A stretch of DNA of 64,000 nt from Anaeromicropila herbilytica (GCF_016591975.1 NZ_AP024169.1:1970001-2034000); one strand, 5' to 3'. Shown: positions 51,604 through 60,719, counted from the stretch's first letter. The notes: generated from the letters alone by a model not told the origin. Numbers and translations are program-made.

Positions 51604-52157
51604 GGTAAATTCTCCTGACTATTCGTGGTAGTAAATTGACTTGGCAATGTAAAATTTACTTTGGATAGAATTTCTTTCGCAATGGCAGTGATATCTTTAT
51701 TGTCTGTTTCGATTATAATGTCTGCTACAGATAAATATTTATCTTTCCGTTTGTTCATTAACTCTTCTATAAAAGGAAGATTCATATTGTTCCTTAAGAT
51801 AGGGCGGTCCTGATTTTCTTTCACTCGTTCTAAAATTGTTTCTGGAAGAGCAGTCAATAAGACGATTTGACCTTTGCATTTTAACAATTCTACATTTTTA
51901 TCTCTTAGAACAATTCCTCCACCGCAAGAGATAATAATATGATTTATATTCTGTAAATCAGTGAGTGCTTTAGTTTCTAAATCGCGAAAATATTCTTCAC
52001 CATGTTTTGAGAAAAGATCAGGAATTGATAATCCTTCTTTTTCCTCCACGTATTGATCGGTATCAATTTCTTTATACCCTGTAAGTTTACTCAATTCATG
52101 AGAAATCGTAGTTTTTCCTGTTCCCATAAATCCGATTAATATTATATTATCCTTCAT
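51600..52157 (-). CDS. aroK: Shikimate kinase
   Basis: AroK phosphorylates shikimate. The 185-aa P-loop kinase has IGFMGTGKTTISHEL near residue 7, DTDQYVEEKEG (shikimate Asp), the GEEYFRDLE Arg, and ISCGGGIVLRDKN near 80, plus a LID arginine (NQDRPIL). It overlaps aroD and lies 116 bp after aroE. AAAGGAAC precedes the ATG. Confidence 0.96.
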   Translation of the reverse strand: MKDNIILIGFMGTGKTTISHELSKLTGYKEIDTDQYVEEKEGLSIPDLFSKHGEEYFRDLETKALTDLQNINHIIISCGGGIVLRDKNVELLKCKGQIVLLTALPETILERVKENQDRPILRNNMNLPFIEELMNKRKDKYLSVADIIIETDNKDITAIAKEILSKVNFTLPSQFTTTNSQENLP

Positions 52158-52273
52158 TTTTCATGTTCCTTTACGTAAAGTTATATGATAAGGTAACCAT
52201 TCTAGCTATCACTGTAAAAAAAATTGAGATCTTCTATTAGTATTTTATCGATTAAGAATGTTAGTTAATCATC

Positions 52274-53044
52274 CTAAAATGTTTCCAATTGTTTTTTTAT
52301 TTCAAGATAGATTGGGTGAATAACAGAATCATTGATTTCCTTTTCAAGAAAGAATTCAACAGCATATTTGGCTTGCGCAACTAACATTTCAAGTCCTGTA
52401 ATTGCTTTTATATTTAAGCTTTTGGCTTGAAGTGTTAATTTCGTCTCAATCGGATTATAGATTACATCAACAACTGCTTCACATTTGGTGAAATAACTTA
52501 TATCAAGAGGGCTAGCTTCAATGTTTGGATACATGCCGACTGGAGAGGTATTTATTATTACCCCAGCATCAGCATGTAATCTAATACATTCTTCTGCAGT
52601 GAAAGTATCCGTTGCTGGCTTATGATAAAGTATCACAATATCTTTCGCCTCCAAATAGTTAAGGACTGCAAGAATGGATTTGGAAGCGCCACCATTACCA
52701 ATTACAATTACTTTTTTATCTTTAATAATAATATTATTTTTCCTAAGCATATATAGAAAACCATTAAAATCAGTGTTATGTCCAATTAGTTTCCCATCTT
52801 TATTCACAATGGTATTCACAGAACCGATATGCATCGCATTCTCATCCACTTCATCAAGATATTCCATTACATCAATCTTATAAGGAATAGTAACATTAAT
52901 CGCTTTAAAATTCCTTTCTTTCATAAACTCAGGAAATTCTTCTCTTGTTAGAGGCGTAATCTCATATTTATAATCAGCTAGCTTCTCATGAATCTGTTTC
53001 GAATAACTATGCCCTAATTTTTCTCCAATTAATCCGTATTCCAT
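52274..53044 (-). CDS. aroE: Shikimate dehydrogenase
   Basis: AroE reduces 3-dehydroshikimate with NADPH. The 256-aa protein has LIGEKLGHSYSKQIHEKL at the start, AINVTIPYKIDVMEYLD (catalytic Lys), VNTIVNKDGKLIGHNTDFNG (catalytic Asp) and the NADP motif VIGNGGASKSILAVL near 120. The C-terminus GLEMLVAQAKYAVEFF is complete. AGGAGG precedes the ATG. It heads aroE-aroK-aroD, the second aro cluster in the window. Confidence 0.96.
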   Translation of the reverse strand: MEYGLIGEKLGHSYSKQIHEKLADYKYEITPLTREEFPEFMKERNFKAINVTIPYKIDVMEYLDEVDENAMHIGSVNTIVNKDGKLIGHNTDFNGFLYMLRKNNIIIKDKKVIVIGNGGASKSILAVLNYLEAKDIVILYHKPATDTFTAEECIRLHADAGVIINTSPVGMYPNIEASPLDISYFTKCEAVVDVIYNPIETKLTLQAKSLNIKAITGLEMLVAQAKYAVEFFLEKEINDSVIHPIYLEIKKQLETF

Positions 53045-53341
53045 GGGATGGTCCTCCTGCTCTTTAATTTACTTATTTCTGTCTAAAACTTTCTAGAAAA
53101 AATTAAATCTTCTCACTTTATTTTTCATATGGTGTACTTTTATATATAAGAAAACATTATAACACAATACAAATATCATAATACATAGTTTTATCAAATG
53201 CAACAAAATTCTTTGATGCTTTAAATCAACAAAGTGATATCGCTAGTGCTTTAATTCAGTTTTATATATTTATTTAGTTTTCTACTAAGATTAACATATA
53301 AAACATGACGCAGACAAGGGAATTACAGTAACTAAGCCAAA

Positions 53342-53610
53342 GATAAAATAAGCCTAGACAGTCTACCAATCTTCGTGTATTTGCAGTGGGTGTAGGGCGC
53401 CTTTTTCAGGCTTGTGGATGTTCTTATGGAAGACTATTTCGGTATAGATACAAAAAACTCGCTGTTTGACGACCAAAGGGAGGAGTTCGAGTTTTTTGTA
53501 TCTGCCATACCGAAAGAGCCTTCCATTAGAACATCCCAAGCCTGAAAACGAAACCCTACACCCACTGCAAATACACGAAGATTCACTAACCTCCCTAGGC
53601 TTATTTTATC
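53342..53610. repeat. Long hairpin repeat, copy B (269 nt, TGTTTGACGA apical motif)
   Basis: Outer arms are 53342-53357 with 53595-53610 (perfect 16 bp). The main arms are 53368-53397 with 53554-53583 (perfect 30 bp). The apical arms are 53441-53461 with 53488-53511, closing a 26-nt loop with TGTTTGACGA and GGGAGGAG. GGGCGCCTTTTTC after the main arm matches copy A (GGACGCCTTTTCC). Stem sequences differ between copies while pairing is kept. Here it lies between divergent promoters. Confidence 0.9.
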
Positions 53611-53659
53611 AGGCCCCATAGACACTAATATTTTTATTGCAAAAGCAAATATAAAACTG

Positions 53660-53687
53660 GAATAATATTTTGTCCACCTCATATATT
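53660..53687 (+). promoter_or_regulatory. SigmaE-like promoter of spoIIIA
   Basis: GAATAAT (53660-53666), a 13-nt spacer and CATATATT (53680-53687) resemble the mother-cell sigmaE consensus (GHATATT, 13-15 nt, CATACAHT), 22 bp before the spoIIIAA ATG. The spoIIIA operon is a known sigmaE target in Bacillus and Clostridia. Confidence 0.55.
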
Positions 53688-53709
53688 TAAGAATAAGGAG
53701 AGTGAAAGC

Positions 53710-54669
53710 ATGGACAAAAGAGATGAAATCCTAAAAATCTTTTCTCTTAATCTAAGAAGAGTAATATCAAGCTTGGAACTTGATTATGAAAAGCTTCAAG
53801 AAATAAGACTTCGTGTCAATGGGCCATTAATTGTGATATATGATAACAAAGAATATTTTATCACAAAGGATAGTAACTTAGTGAATCTACAGGAAGAAGC
53901 TTACCTTGTATCGCAGAATGAGATAAGGGAGACGATGGAATATATCAGTAACTATTCTATGTATGCCTTTGAAGATGAAATAAAACAGGGATTTATCACA
54001 ATTCAAGGAGGACACCGAATTGGTATTGCAGGTAAGACCATATTGGAGAATGATAAAATCAAGAATATAAAACATATCTCCTTTATTAATATTCGTCTAT
54101 CTCATCAGATTAAAGGATGTGCCAGTAAAGTATTACCATTTATTATGAATGGAACAGAAGATATTTTCCATACGCTAATAATATCACCTCCAAGATGTGG
54201 TAAAACAACCTTATTAAGAGATGTCATTCGTCAATTATCGAATGGTCATTCAAAGTTCTTAGGGCAATCCGTTGGTGTAATTGATGAACGTTCGGAAATT
54301 GGAGCTTGCTATATGGGAGTACCTCAGAATGAACTAGGAATTCGGACAGACATCCTGGATTGTTGTCCAAAAGCAAATGGGATGATGATGTTAATAAGAT
54401 CTATGTCTCCAAGGATTATAGCAGTAGATGAAGTGGGTTCCAAAGAAGATATAGAAGCGATTGAGTATGTTATTAACTGTGGTTGCAAATTAATTGCTAC
54501 CGTACATGGTTCCTCAATTGATGACATTAAAACTAAACCTATACTTGGCAGATTGGTACGAGAAAAAATATTTGAACGATATATTGTTCTTAATAATCGA
54601 ATAACAGTTGGAAATGTTGAAGAAATATACGATGCAAGAGGAAGCATAGTCTATAAATCAGGGGTATAA
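53710..54669 (+). CDS. spoIIIAA: Stage III sporulation protein AA (ATPase)
   Basis: SpoIIIAA is the cytoplasmic ATPase, of secretion-ATPase type, of the SpoIIIA-SpoIIQ channel linking mother cell and forespore. The 319-aa protein has HRIGIAGKTI near 100, Walker A SPPRCGKTTLLRDV near 158, GVIDERSEIGACYMG and Walker B RIIAVDEVGSKEDIEAI near 235, then CKLIATVHGSS. AAGGAG precedes the ATG. It heads eight in-order spoIIIA genes. Confidence 0.96.
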   Translation: MDKRDEILKIFSLNLRRVISSLELDYEKLQEIRLRVNGPLIVIYDNKEYFITKDSNLVNLQEEAYLVSQNEIRETMEYISNYSMYAFEDEIKQGFITIQGGHRIGIAGKTILENDKIKNIKHISFINIRLSHQIKGCASKVLPFIMNGTEDIFHTLIISPPRCGKTTLLRDVIRQLSNGHSKFLGQSVGVIDERSEIGACYMGVPQNELGIRTDILDCCPKANGMMMLIRSMSPRIIAVDEVGSKEDIEAIEYVINCGCKLIATVHGSSIDDIKTKPILGRLVREKIFERYIVLNNRITVGNVEEIYDARGSIVYKSGV

Positions 54670-54683
54670 AAAGAGGTGGCAAT

Positions 54684-55208
54684 ATGTTGATTACAAAAAT
54701 CATCGGAGTTATTTTAACAGTTTGTTCATCTGGTGCAATTGGAATCTACTTTAGCGATAGAATCAAAGATCGGATGAATGAATTAAAAGAGCTAAAGAAA
54801 ATAATTCTTAGTCTAAGAGGTGATATACGATATGCTATGACGCCTCTTCCAGAGGCACTTAAGGTAATTGCAAGTAGACATGAAGGTAAATTTGAGACAT
54901 TTTTAGAACATCTGTCGAAAGAACTTAATGAACTTGGAGGCATCACATTTCAAGAGATATGGAAGAAATGTGTGGAAGAGGATTTAAATGAAACAGCATT
55001 GACTAAGAAGGACAAGGTTTATCTTGGACAACTTGGTGAGAATCTTGGTTACCTGGATAAGGAAATGCAAATTAATACAATTGATTTATACATATCGCAA
55101 TTAGAAACTGAGATTGAGGAACTTACTGGGTCAATGAAAGAGAAGACACATCTTTATAATTGTCTAGGCATTATGCTTGGAATCTTTATTGCGATTATAA
55201 TTATATAG
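54684..55208 (+). CDS. spoIIIAB: Stage III sporulation protein AB
   Basis: This 174-aa bitopic protein resembles GspF-like secretion components. One N-terminal helix (ITKIIGVILTVCSSGAIGIYF), an amphipathic helical middle (GDIRYAMTPLPEAL, GENLGYLDKEMQ) and a C-terminal helix (LGIMLGIFIAIIII) follow the family pattern. It starts 14 bp after spoIIIAA. AGAGGTGG precedes the ATG. Confidence 0.93.
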   Translation: MLITKIIGVILTVCSSGAIGIYFSDRIKDRMNELKELKKIILSLRGDIRYAMTPLPEALKVIASRHEGKFETFLEHLSKELNELGGITFQEIWKKCVEEDLNETALTKKDKVYLGQLGENLGYLDKEMQINTIDLYISQLETEIEELTGSMKEKTHLYNCLGIMLGIFIAIIII

Positions 55209-55296
55209 ATTTAGCTTGACTTATATAAATGCATTTCTAAGGAGAGCAAAAGTTAATAATCAAGGAAGCATAATACAATAAAAGTGAGGGTAGGAC

Positions 55297-55491
55297 ATGA
55301 CAATAGATCTGATATTTAAAATAGCTGCAGTTGGTATCTTAGTATCCGTTTTGAATCAGATATTAAAGCATTCAGGTAGAGACGAACAAGCATTTATTAC
55401 CAGTCTTGCAGGATTAATTCTTGTGTTATTTTGGATAGTACCATATATCTATGAATTATTTGAAACAATTAAGAAATTATTTACCTTATAG
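55297..55491 (+). CDS. spoIIIAC: Stage III sporulation protein AC
   Basis: This 64-aa membrane protein with two helices matches SpoIIIAC in length and in the segment VSVLNQILKHSGRDEQAFITS, split by the loop QILKHSGRDEQ. It is followed within 22 bp by spoIIIAD. Short SpoIIIAC/AD proteins form part of the inner-membrane platform. Confidence 0.93.
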   Translation: MTIDLIFKIAAVGILVSVLNQILKHSGRDEQAFITSLAGLILVLFWIVPYIYELFETIKKLFTL

Positions 55492-55513
55492 AAAAAGGAA
55501 GATGAGGATTACT

Positions 55514-55897
55514 ATGGTAAAGATTGCGTTAATTGGAATCGTAGCAGTTCTAATAGCTACTTATTTTAAAGTATATAAAGCAGAATATAGTATTTACATA
55601 GGAATTGTTGCAAGCATTCTAATCATTTATTTCGGTATCAGTAAGCTTAATATTATTATGAATACCATTAGAGAAATCGAGGGATTTATATCAATTAATC
55701 ATACTTATCTCGAGATATTAATCAAGATTATTGGTATCACATATATTGCTGAGTTTTCCTCGAGCTTATGCAAAGATGCAGGACATGCAGCAATAGCAAA
55801 TCAGATAGAATTAGTTGGAAAGCTTACCATTCTTACGATCAGTATGCCAATATTACTAGCTCTACTAGATACAATAAATGAGTTTTTACATGCGTAA
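55514..55897 (+). CDS. spoIIIAD: Stage III sporulation protein AD
   Basis: This 127-aa protein has three to four helices, with ISINHTYLEILIKIIGITYIAEFSSSLCKDAG (read as TYLEILIKIIGITY then AEFSSSLCKDAG) typical of SpoIIIAD. The ATG at 55514, 6 nt after GAGG (55504-55507), gives the family length. In-frame ATGs at 55451 and 55502 would extend the protein into spoIIIAC and are less likely. Confidence 0.92.
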   Translation: MVKIALIGIVAVLIATYFKVYKAEYSIYIGIVASILIIYFGISKLNIIMNTIREIEGFISINHTYLEILIKIIGITYIAEFSSSLCKDAGHAAIANQIELVGKLTILTISMPILLALLDTINEFLHA

Positions 55898-55995
55898 AAC
55901 CACCTGAGTTGTAATAAAGGAAAGGTAACAGATGGAATCTCGTATAAAAATATAAGTGTTAACTTTTATGAATGATAATACATAGTTGGTGAGAA

Positions 55996-57273
55996 ATGAT
56001 AGAAGAAAAAAAATTAAATAAAAATGGAAGTATAGATAAGATAGTGAGAGCAAAAAAGAAGATACTTGTTAAAATCCTTTGGCTATTGATAAGTATAACA
56101 TTATTAGTTATTGGCTCTCAACATTATGTATACGCAAGTGAAATGACGAATATAGGCACAGATTCTGATACGAATTCTAATACTAATCAAGATTCGCTGT
56201 GGAATGATGATGATATAAGTACATATCAAGATGAATTTGACTATTCTGAGATTCAGAGAGTTATTAACCGGGTAGTGAAAAACAGCAATGGAATTGATTT
56301 TACTGAATATGTGAACAAGCTAATAAGTGGAAAGGAACCGTTATCTATCAAAGGAATTCTAAGTCAACTAAAAGAGAGCCTTTTAGGTGAAATCGAAGGA
56401 AATTTAAATATTATCTTTGAATTAATAGGACTTGCTATTGTGGCAGCCATCTTTTCCAATTTTTCTAATATGTTTAAGAATAATCAGGTTTCTGAAACAG
56501 GATTTTATGTAACATATCTCTTATTGTTTACTATATTAACAGCGTCATTTTATCAGACATCTGTTATCGCATCAGATACATTAGAAAGTGTCATGGATTT
56601 TATGAAAGCACTGGTGCCCACCTATTTTCTATCAATAACCTTCGCAGCAGGAGCAAATACATCACTTGTTTTTTATGAATCTACATTATTTTTAATTACC
56701 ATTGTTGATTTTATACTGATTAAAGTTATGCTTCCTCTGGTTAATATCTATATGCTACTTATCTTGGCAAATAACTTATCTAAGGAAGACATGCTATCAA
56801 AATTTGCTGAATTAATTGACACTTTAATATCTAGCGCGCTTAAGGGACTATTGGCTTTCGTTGTTGGAATTAATACAATTCAAGGGTTTATTGTTCCTGT
56901 AGCAGACAGTGTGAAGAATTCCGTATTATTAAAGGCAACAAGTGCCATTCCAGGTGTAGGTAATTCCTTTGAGGCAGTTACTAAAACAGTACTAGGAGCA
57001 GGCGTATTGGTGAAAAATGCCATAGGAGTAGCGGGCTTAATTGTTATTATTATAATATGTGCAGTTCCGGTAATTAAGCTGCTATTGATTGCTTTAATTT
57101 ATAAGTTTGGAGCAGCTGTAGTACAACCTATATCCGATAAAAGAATCATAAATTGTATCAATGGAGCAGCAAGAGCATTTAAATTGTTATTTAGTACAGT
57201 AACAGTGGGAGCAATTTTATTTCTATTAACAATTACTATTATCATAGCTTCCACCAATTTTAGACTAAGATAA
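55996..57273 (+). CDS. spoIIIAE: Stage III sporulation protein AE
   Basis: This is the largest membrane subunit of the channel, 425 aa. The N-terminal basic stretch and hydrophobic signal end at VYASEM. A short Asn/Asp-rich region follows, then eight or more helices. FMKALVPTYFLSITFAAGA, ATSAIPGVGNSFEAVTKTVLGAG and GAAVVQPISDKRI are SpoIIIAE hallmarks. It is slightly longer than the B. subtilis protein because of the N-terminal acidic linker. Confidence 0.95.
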   Translation: MIEEKKLNKNGSIDKIVRAKKKILVKILWLLISITLLVIGSQHYVYASEMTNIGTDSDTNSNTNQDSLWNDDDISTYQDEFDYSEIQRVINRVVKNSNGIDFTEYVNKLISGKEPLSIKGILSQLKESLLGEIEGNLNIIFELIGLAIVAAIFSNFSNMFKNNQVSETGFYVTYLLLFTILTASFYQTSVIASDTLESVMDFMKALVPTYFLSITFAAGANTSLVFYESTLFLITIVDFILIKVMLPLVNIYMLLILANNLSKEDMLSKFAELIDTLISSALKGLLAFVVGINTIQGFIVPVADSVKNSVLLKATSAIPGVGNSFEAVTKTVLGAGVLVKNAIGVAGLIVIIIICAVPVIKLLLIALIYKFGAAVVQPISDKRIINCINGAARAFKLLFSTVTVGAILFLLTITIIIASTNFRLR

Positions 57274-57350
57274 AGGATTGGATTTAATGAATTGGAGGAG
57301 CTATCCAATTTTTGAATAGGTCATCAAATATTGAAAGGTTGGGTACAAAT

Positions 57351-57989
57351 ATGGAGATTCTCTATTCTTGGATAAGAAACATCATCGTATACATCATTCT
57401 ACTTAATATTGTTATGAATCTGTTGGGTAAGAGTAGTTATAAAAAGTATATAGGTGTTTTTACTGGCATGATACTAGTTTTGATAGTAGTAGCTCCAATC
57501 ATAAAAGTCATTAAGGCTTCGAATACACTAGACTACTATTTTGAATCAAATAATTTAGCTTTGAATGCAAATGATGTGAGCAATGAAATGATACAGATGG
57601 AAGGTAAACAAAAAGAAACAATATATAAGCAGTATAAAGCAAAAATTGCGAATCAAATTAGTCAAATTGTTGAAAAACAAGGTTTGCATACAAAAAGTAT
57701 TGATGTAGAGATATATGAAGATAAGAAAAGCGATGACTTTGGTAAAATTAAATCCATTCAGGTGGTTGCTAGTCATACTAATAAGAGCAAAGGAAAAAGT
57801 TCTAATTCTAATATTAAAAAGATTACCATTGATAAAATTGTTATAAAAGAAGAAAAATCAGAAAGTAATAATAGTAGCGAAAATGGAGCTAATGAGGTTT
57901 CGTCTGTAGAAGAGACAATGCTAAAAAACAGCTTGGCTGACTTCTATAATATCTCTTTGGATAATATAAATATTAGTATACAGGAGTAA
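57351..57989 (+). CDS. spoIIIAF: Stage III sporulation protein AF
   Basis: This 212-aa protein has two N-terminal helices (WIRNIIVYIILLNIVMNLLG, YIGVFTGMILVLIVVAPII) and a soluble ring-forming domain with Ser/Asn/Lys-rich loops. The ATG at 57351 follows AAAGG. An upstream TTG (57312) would add 13 residues and is not supported by a ribosome site. It overlaps no gene; spoIIIAG starts 4 bp after its stop. Confidence 0.9.
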   Translation: MEILYSWIRNIIVYIILLNIVMNLLGKSSYKKYIGVFTGMILVLIVVAPIIKVIKASNTLDYYFESNNLALNANDVSNEMIQMEGKQKETIYKQYKAKIANQISQIVEKQGLHTKSIDVEIYEDKKSDDFGKIKSIQVVASHTNKSKGKSSNSNIKKITIDKIVIKEEKSESNNSSENGANEVSSVEETMLKNSLADFYNISLDNINISIQE

Positions 57990-57993
57990 TGCT

Positions 57994-58644
57994 ATGGAAA
58001 ACAAAATGAATCAAATAGTGGAAGATGATGGGGATAAAAAAGAGAAAGGCAAGAAGAAAACGAAGTTAACAATTAAGGAGATCGGTCTTGAAAGATTAGT
58101 AATCCTATTATTATGCGGTATATTCTTAATTGTTCTTACTATCCCAGATATCTTTCCAAAACAGAGCAAAAAATCAAGTACAAGTGTTGATTACAAAAGC
58201 AGCACGCAAAAGTTAAGTGCTACATCAGTAAAAAGCAATGATTACATTGACTTGTATACAAGCAGATTAGAAAATGAATTAACAACAATGCTAAAAAAAG
58301 TCAATGGAATCGGCCAAGTGGAAGTAATGATCACTGCAAAATCTTCCAAAGAATTAGTAGCATTAAAAAATGAACCTTATTCTCAAGAAAGTGTAAATGA
58401 AACGGATGGAGATGGTGGAAGTAGAATTAGTAGTAACACAAGTAAAGAAAATGAAACAGTGCTAGTCAACCAAGATGGAGATTCAGTTCCTTTTATTGTG
58501 AAAGAATTAGAACCACAACTTGAGGGAGTACTAGTAATTGCAGAAGGGGGCGATAATCCGAACGTAATAAGTGAAATAATTGAAGCAGTTGAGGTATTAT
58601 TTGACGTGCCTACACATAAAATTAAAGTAATGAAAATGAATTAG
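57994..58644 (+). CDS. spoIIIAG: Stage III sporulation protein AG
   Basis: This 216-aa bitopic protein forms the large ring in the intermembrane space. One helix (LVILLLCGIFLIVLTIPDIF) at about residue 30 is followed by the ring-building motif domain: VNGIGQVEVMITAKSSKELVALK, VKELEPQLEGVLVIAEGGDNP and VISEIIEAVEVLFDVPTHKIKVMKM. A Ser/Thr-rich insertion at about 130-150 replaces the beta-triangle region. It is tightly spaced in the operon. Confidence 0.94.
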   Translation: MENKMNQIVEDDGDKKEKGKKKTKLTIKEIGLERLVILLLCGIFLIVLTIPDIFPKQSKKSSTSVDYKSSTQKLSATSVKSNDYIDLYTSRLENELTTMLKKVNGIGQVEVMITAKSSKELVALKNEPYSQESVNETDGDGGSRISSNTSKENETVLVNQDGDSVPFIVKELEPQLEGVLVIAEGGDNPNVISEIIEAVEVLFDVPTHKIKVMKMN

Positions 58645-58654
58645 GAGGTTAGTA

Positions 58655-59470
58655 ATGAAAAATATATTTAGAAAGAACCAAGTAATTATTACCGCTTTAG
58701 TATTAATGATTGTTATTGCAGGTTATCTAAATTTTACGAATGACAAAGTGGCTAACCAGAAAGAGAATCAAAACTCATATGTTCAAGCAGACAGTAAAAA
58801 TGTAGCTTCAGATGGTACTAATGTAGACGTGGACTCCTTATTATCTTCTGCAGATCTAGCTAGCGATGATTTCATGGTAGAGAATGCTGGTGATACAGAT
58901 GATTTAACCGCAGATACGAAAGACAAATCTAGTAAAGATGTAGCTTCTTCTGATTCCAAATTGACAACTGATATATCGGATGAAGACGAATTAGCTGCAA
59001 GTGATGATAGCATTCCAGTTTCCGATAGTGGTGAATTAGTAACAAGTAAGAAAGATGATAAAACTAATTCAAAAGATTCTACAGGAGACGCAGTGCTTGT
59101 TAATAATACAATAAGTAGCGGTTATTTTTCAAAAAACAAATTAAAACGAGAACAGAATAGAGCACAAGAGAGAGCTGATTTATTAGATATCATAAATGAT
59201 AAAAATGTATCAGATGAACAAAAAGAAGTAGCTATCGATAGTATTGTTAAGATGAATGAAATTAAAGAAAAAGAAAATGTAACAGAATCTCTAATTGAGG
59301 CTAATGGATTCGAAAATGTTTTAGTATTAATTCTTGACAATAGTGTTAATGTTGTAATTGAAACTACTGGCTTGTCAGATCAGCAATTAGCACAAATAGA
59401 AAGTATTGTTAAGGATAAAACCGGAGTATCAATTGAAAATATAAACATTAAACCAGTGAAAACAAAATAG
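58655..59470 (+). CDS. spoIIIAH: Stage III sporulation protein AH (long acidic linker)
   Basis: SpoIIIAH spans the outer forespore membrane and binds SpoIIQ. A signal-anchor helix (ITALVLMIVIAGYLNF) is followed by an unusually long Asp/Ser/Lys-rich linker at about 30-145. The YscJ/FliF-like ring domain comes last: SGYFSKNKLKREQNRAQERADLLDIIND, split as KREQNRAQERADLLDII, then ENVTESLIEANGFENVLVLI. At 271 aa it exceeds the B. subtilis form by about 50, all of it in the linker. GGAGG precedes the ATG. Confidence 0.93.
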   Translation: MKNIFRKNQVIITALVLMIVIAGYLNFTNDKVANQKENQNSYVQADSKNVASDGTNVDVDSLLSSADLASDDFMVENAGDTDDLTADTKDKSSKDVASSDSKLTTDISDEDELAASDDSIPVSDSGELVTSKKDDKTNSKDSTGDAVLVNNTISSGYFSKNKLKREQNRAQERADLLDIINDKNVSDEQKEVAIDSIVKMNEIKEKENVTESLIEANGFENVLVLILDNSVNVVIETTGLSDQQLAQIESIVKDKTGVSIENINIKPVKTK

Positions 59471-59597
59471 AAAATAAATTAAAAAGCAATTGAATAAAGT
59501 AATTGCAAAAGTTTCTAAGTTTGTTATAATAATCATAAGATATATTAATACAATAGCTAATTTATGAACTGTTGTGTGAACTTAGGAGGTAAATACA

Positions 59598-59987
59598 TTG
59601 AATAAAGAACAAGAGAATCGCAGTAGTTATAAAATACATGAAAAAAGTAAAGTTGGTGAAGTTCAAATTGCTGATGAAGTCGTTGCAATCATTGCAGGCA
59701 TAGCTGCAACAGAAGTAGAAGGTGTAGCTTCTATGTCAGGCAATATTACCAATGAGTTGGTAGGAAAACTTGGAATGAAAAACCTTTCAAAGGGCGTTAA
59801 AGTTGATGTATCAAGCGAAGCAGTTATCGTTGATCTAGCATTAGTTCTTGAATATGGTTATAGTATTCCAAAGACTTCAAAAAGCGTGCAAGATAAGGTT
59901 AAAACTGCAATAGAGAACATGACTGGACTTAATGTGTCAGAAGTGAATGTTCGAATTGCTGGAGTTAATATTGAAAATAGCAAATAA
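59598..59987 (+). CDS. Asp23/Gls24-family envelope stress protein (YqhY-like)
   Basis: This 129-aa protein shows VQIADEVVAIIAGIAATEVEG, MSGNITNELVGKLG, VDLALVLEYGYSIPKTSKSV and NVRIAGVNIEN, the Asp23 family core. In Bacillus yqhY lies just before nusB, the same order as here. Depletion of YqhY affects lipid synthesis, but its biochemical role is unsettled. The start used is TTG 59598, 9 nt after AGGAGG. Confidence 0.93.
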   Translation: MNKEQENRSSYKIHEKSKVGEVQIADEVVAIIAGIAATEVEGVASMSGNITNELVGKLGMKNLSKGVKVDVSSEAVIVDLALVLEYGYSIPKTSKSVQDKVKTAIENMTGLNVSEVNVRIAGVNIENSK

Positions 59988-60296
59988 GACTTCCTAATAT
60001 CAACTAAATAGTGTATAATATAGAACAACCCTTGAATATTTATTATTTAAGGGTTGTTTATTCGGGTTGAAATGTGTATTATATTAAAGGTTTAATATTC
60101 AAGGTATAGAATAAAATGCTAAATCAAGTTGATGCTATAAAAAATGTATAAAATATAGCTATTCATGATATTTATAGGTAATAATTAAGATATTATACGT
60201 TGAATTAAAAAAATATAAAATGTGATGGAAGTGCTAAAAGCTATTTCCAACTTAAAATGTACGTCTACGATAAAATCGTGGACAGGAGGTTTAAAT
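59988..60296 (+). other. 309-bp spacer with terminator, upstream of nusB
   Basis: AACAACCCTTGAATA pairs with TATTTAAGGGTTGTT (60024-60058), a terminator-like hairpin with TTTA after it. The rest is AT-rich. The in-frame extension of nusB upstream of 60297 (from 60222) has no ribosome site and is not considered coding. Confidence 0.65.
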
Positions 60297-60692
60297 ATGA
60301 ATAGAAGAGAAATAAGAGAGCATTTATTTCTTATGTTGTTTCGCAAAGATTTTCATGAAGATAGAGAGCTAAATGAGCAAATTAGTCTTTATTTCGACAG
60401 CTTAGAAATGCCAAAAGAAGAAGATTTAAATTACTTAAAGAACAAATTTGATAAAATAATTAGTCACATTACTAATATTGATGAGTGTATTGAAGCAGCT
60501 TCAAGTGGCTGGAAATTAACTCGTATGGGTAAAGTGGATTTAACTATTCTTAGATTAGCTACTTATGAAATGAAGTATGATGAAGATATTCCAACAGGAG
60601 TTGCAATTAATGAAGCAGTAGAGATTGCAAAGAAATTCGGTGGAGATAGTTCTTCAAGCTTTGTAAATGGAATCTTAGCAAAAATCGTGTAA
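60297..60692 (+). CDS. nusB: Transcription antitermination factor NusB
   Basis: NusB joins the antitermination complex on rRNA operons. The 131-aa all-helical protein begins MNRREIREHLFLMLFRKDF and ends VDLTILRLATYEMKYDEDIP then GVAINEAVEIAKKFGGDSSSSFVNGILAKI, the classic NusB signature split at the Pro. The ATG at 60297 follows CAGGAGG. xseA starts 27 bp downstream. Confidence 0.95.
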   Translation: MNRREIREHLFLMLFRKDFHEDRELNEQISLYFDSLEMPKEEDLNYLKNKFDKIISHITNIDECIEAASSGWKLTRMGKVDLTILRLATYEMKYDEDIPTGVAINEAVEIAKKFGGDSSSSFVNGILAKIV

Positions 60693-60719
60693 CAATGGAA
60701 GAGGAGGTAATACAGCGAG

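Larger units (their letters stand above)
53045..53709. other. 665-bp divergent region between aroE and spoIIIAA
   Basis: It holds the 269-nt hairpin repeat copy B and a sigmaE-like promoter for spoIIIA. The 300 bp nearest aroE are AT-rich, without a confident promoter assignment. Confidence 0.7.

Noticed and set aside
60222..60296. 25-residue N-terminal extension of NusB
   Set aside because: The extension lacks a ribosome site, while CAGGAGG precedes ATG 60297 and the resulting length fits the family.
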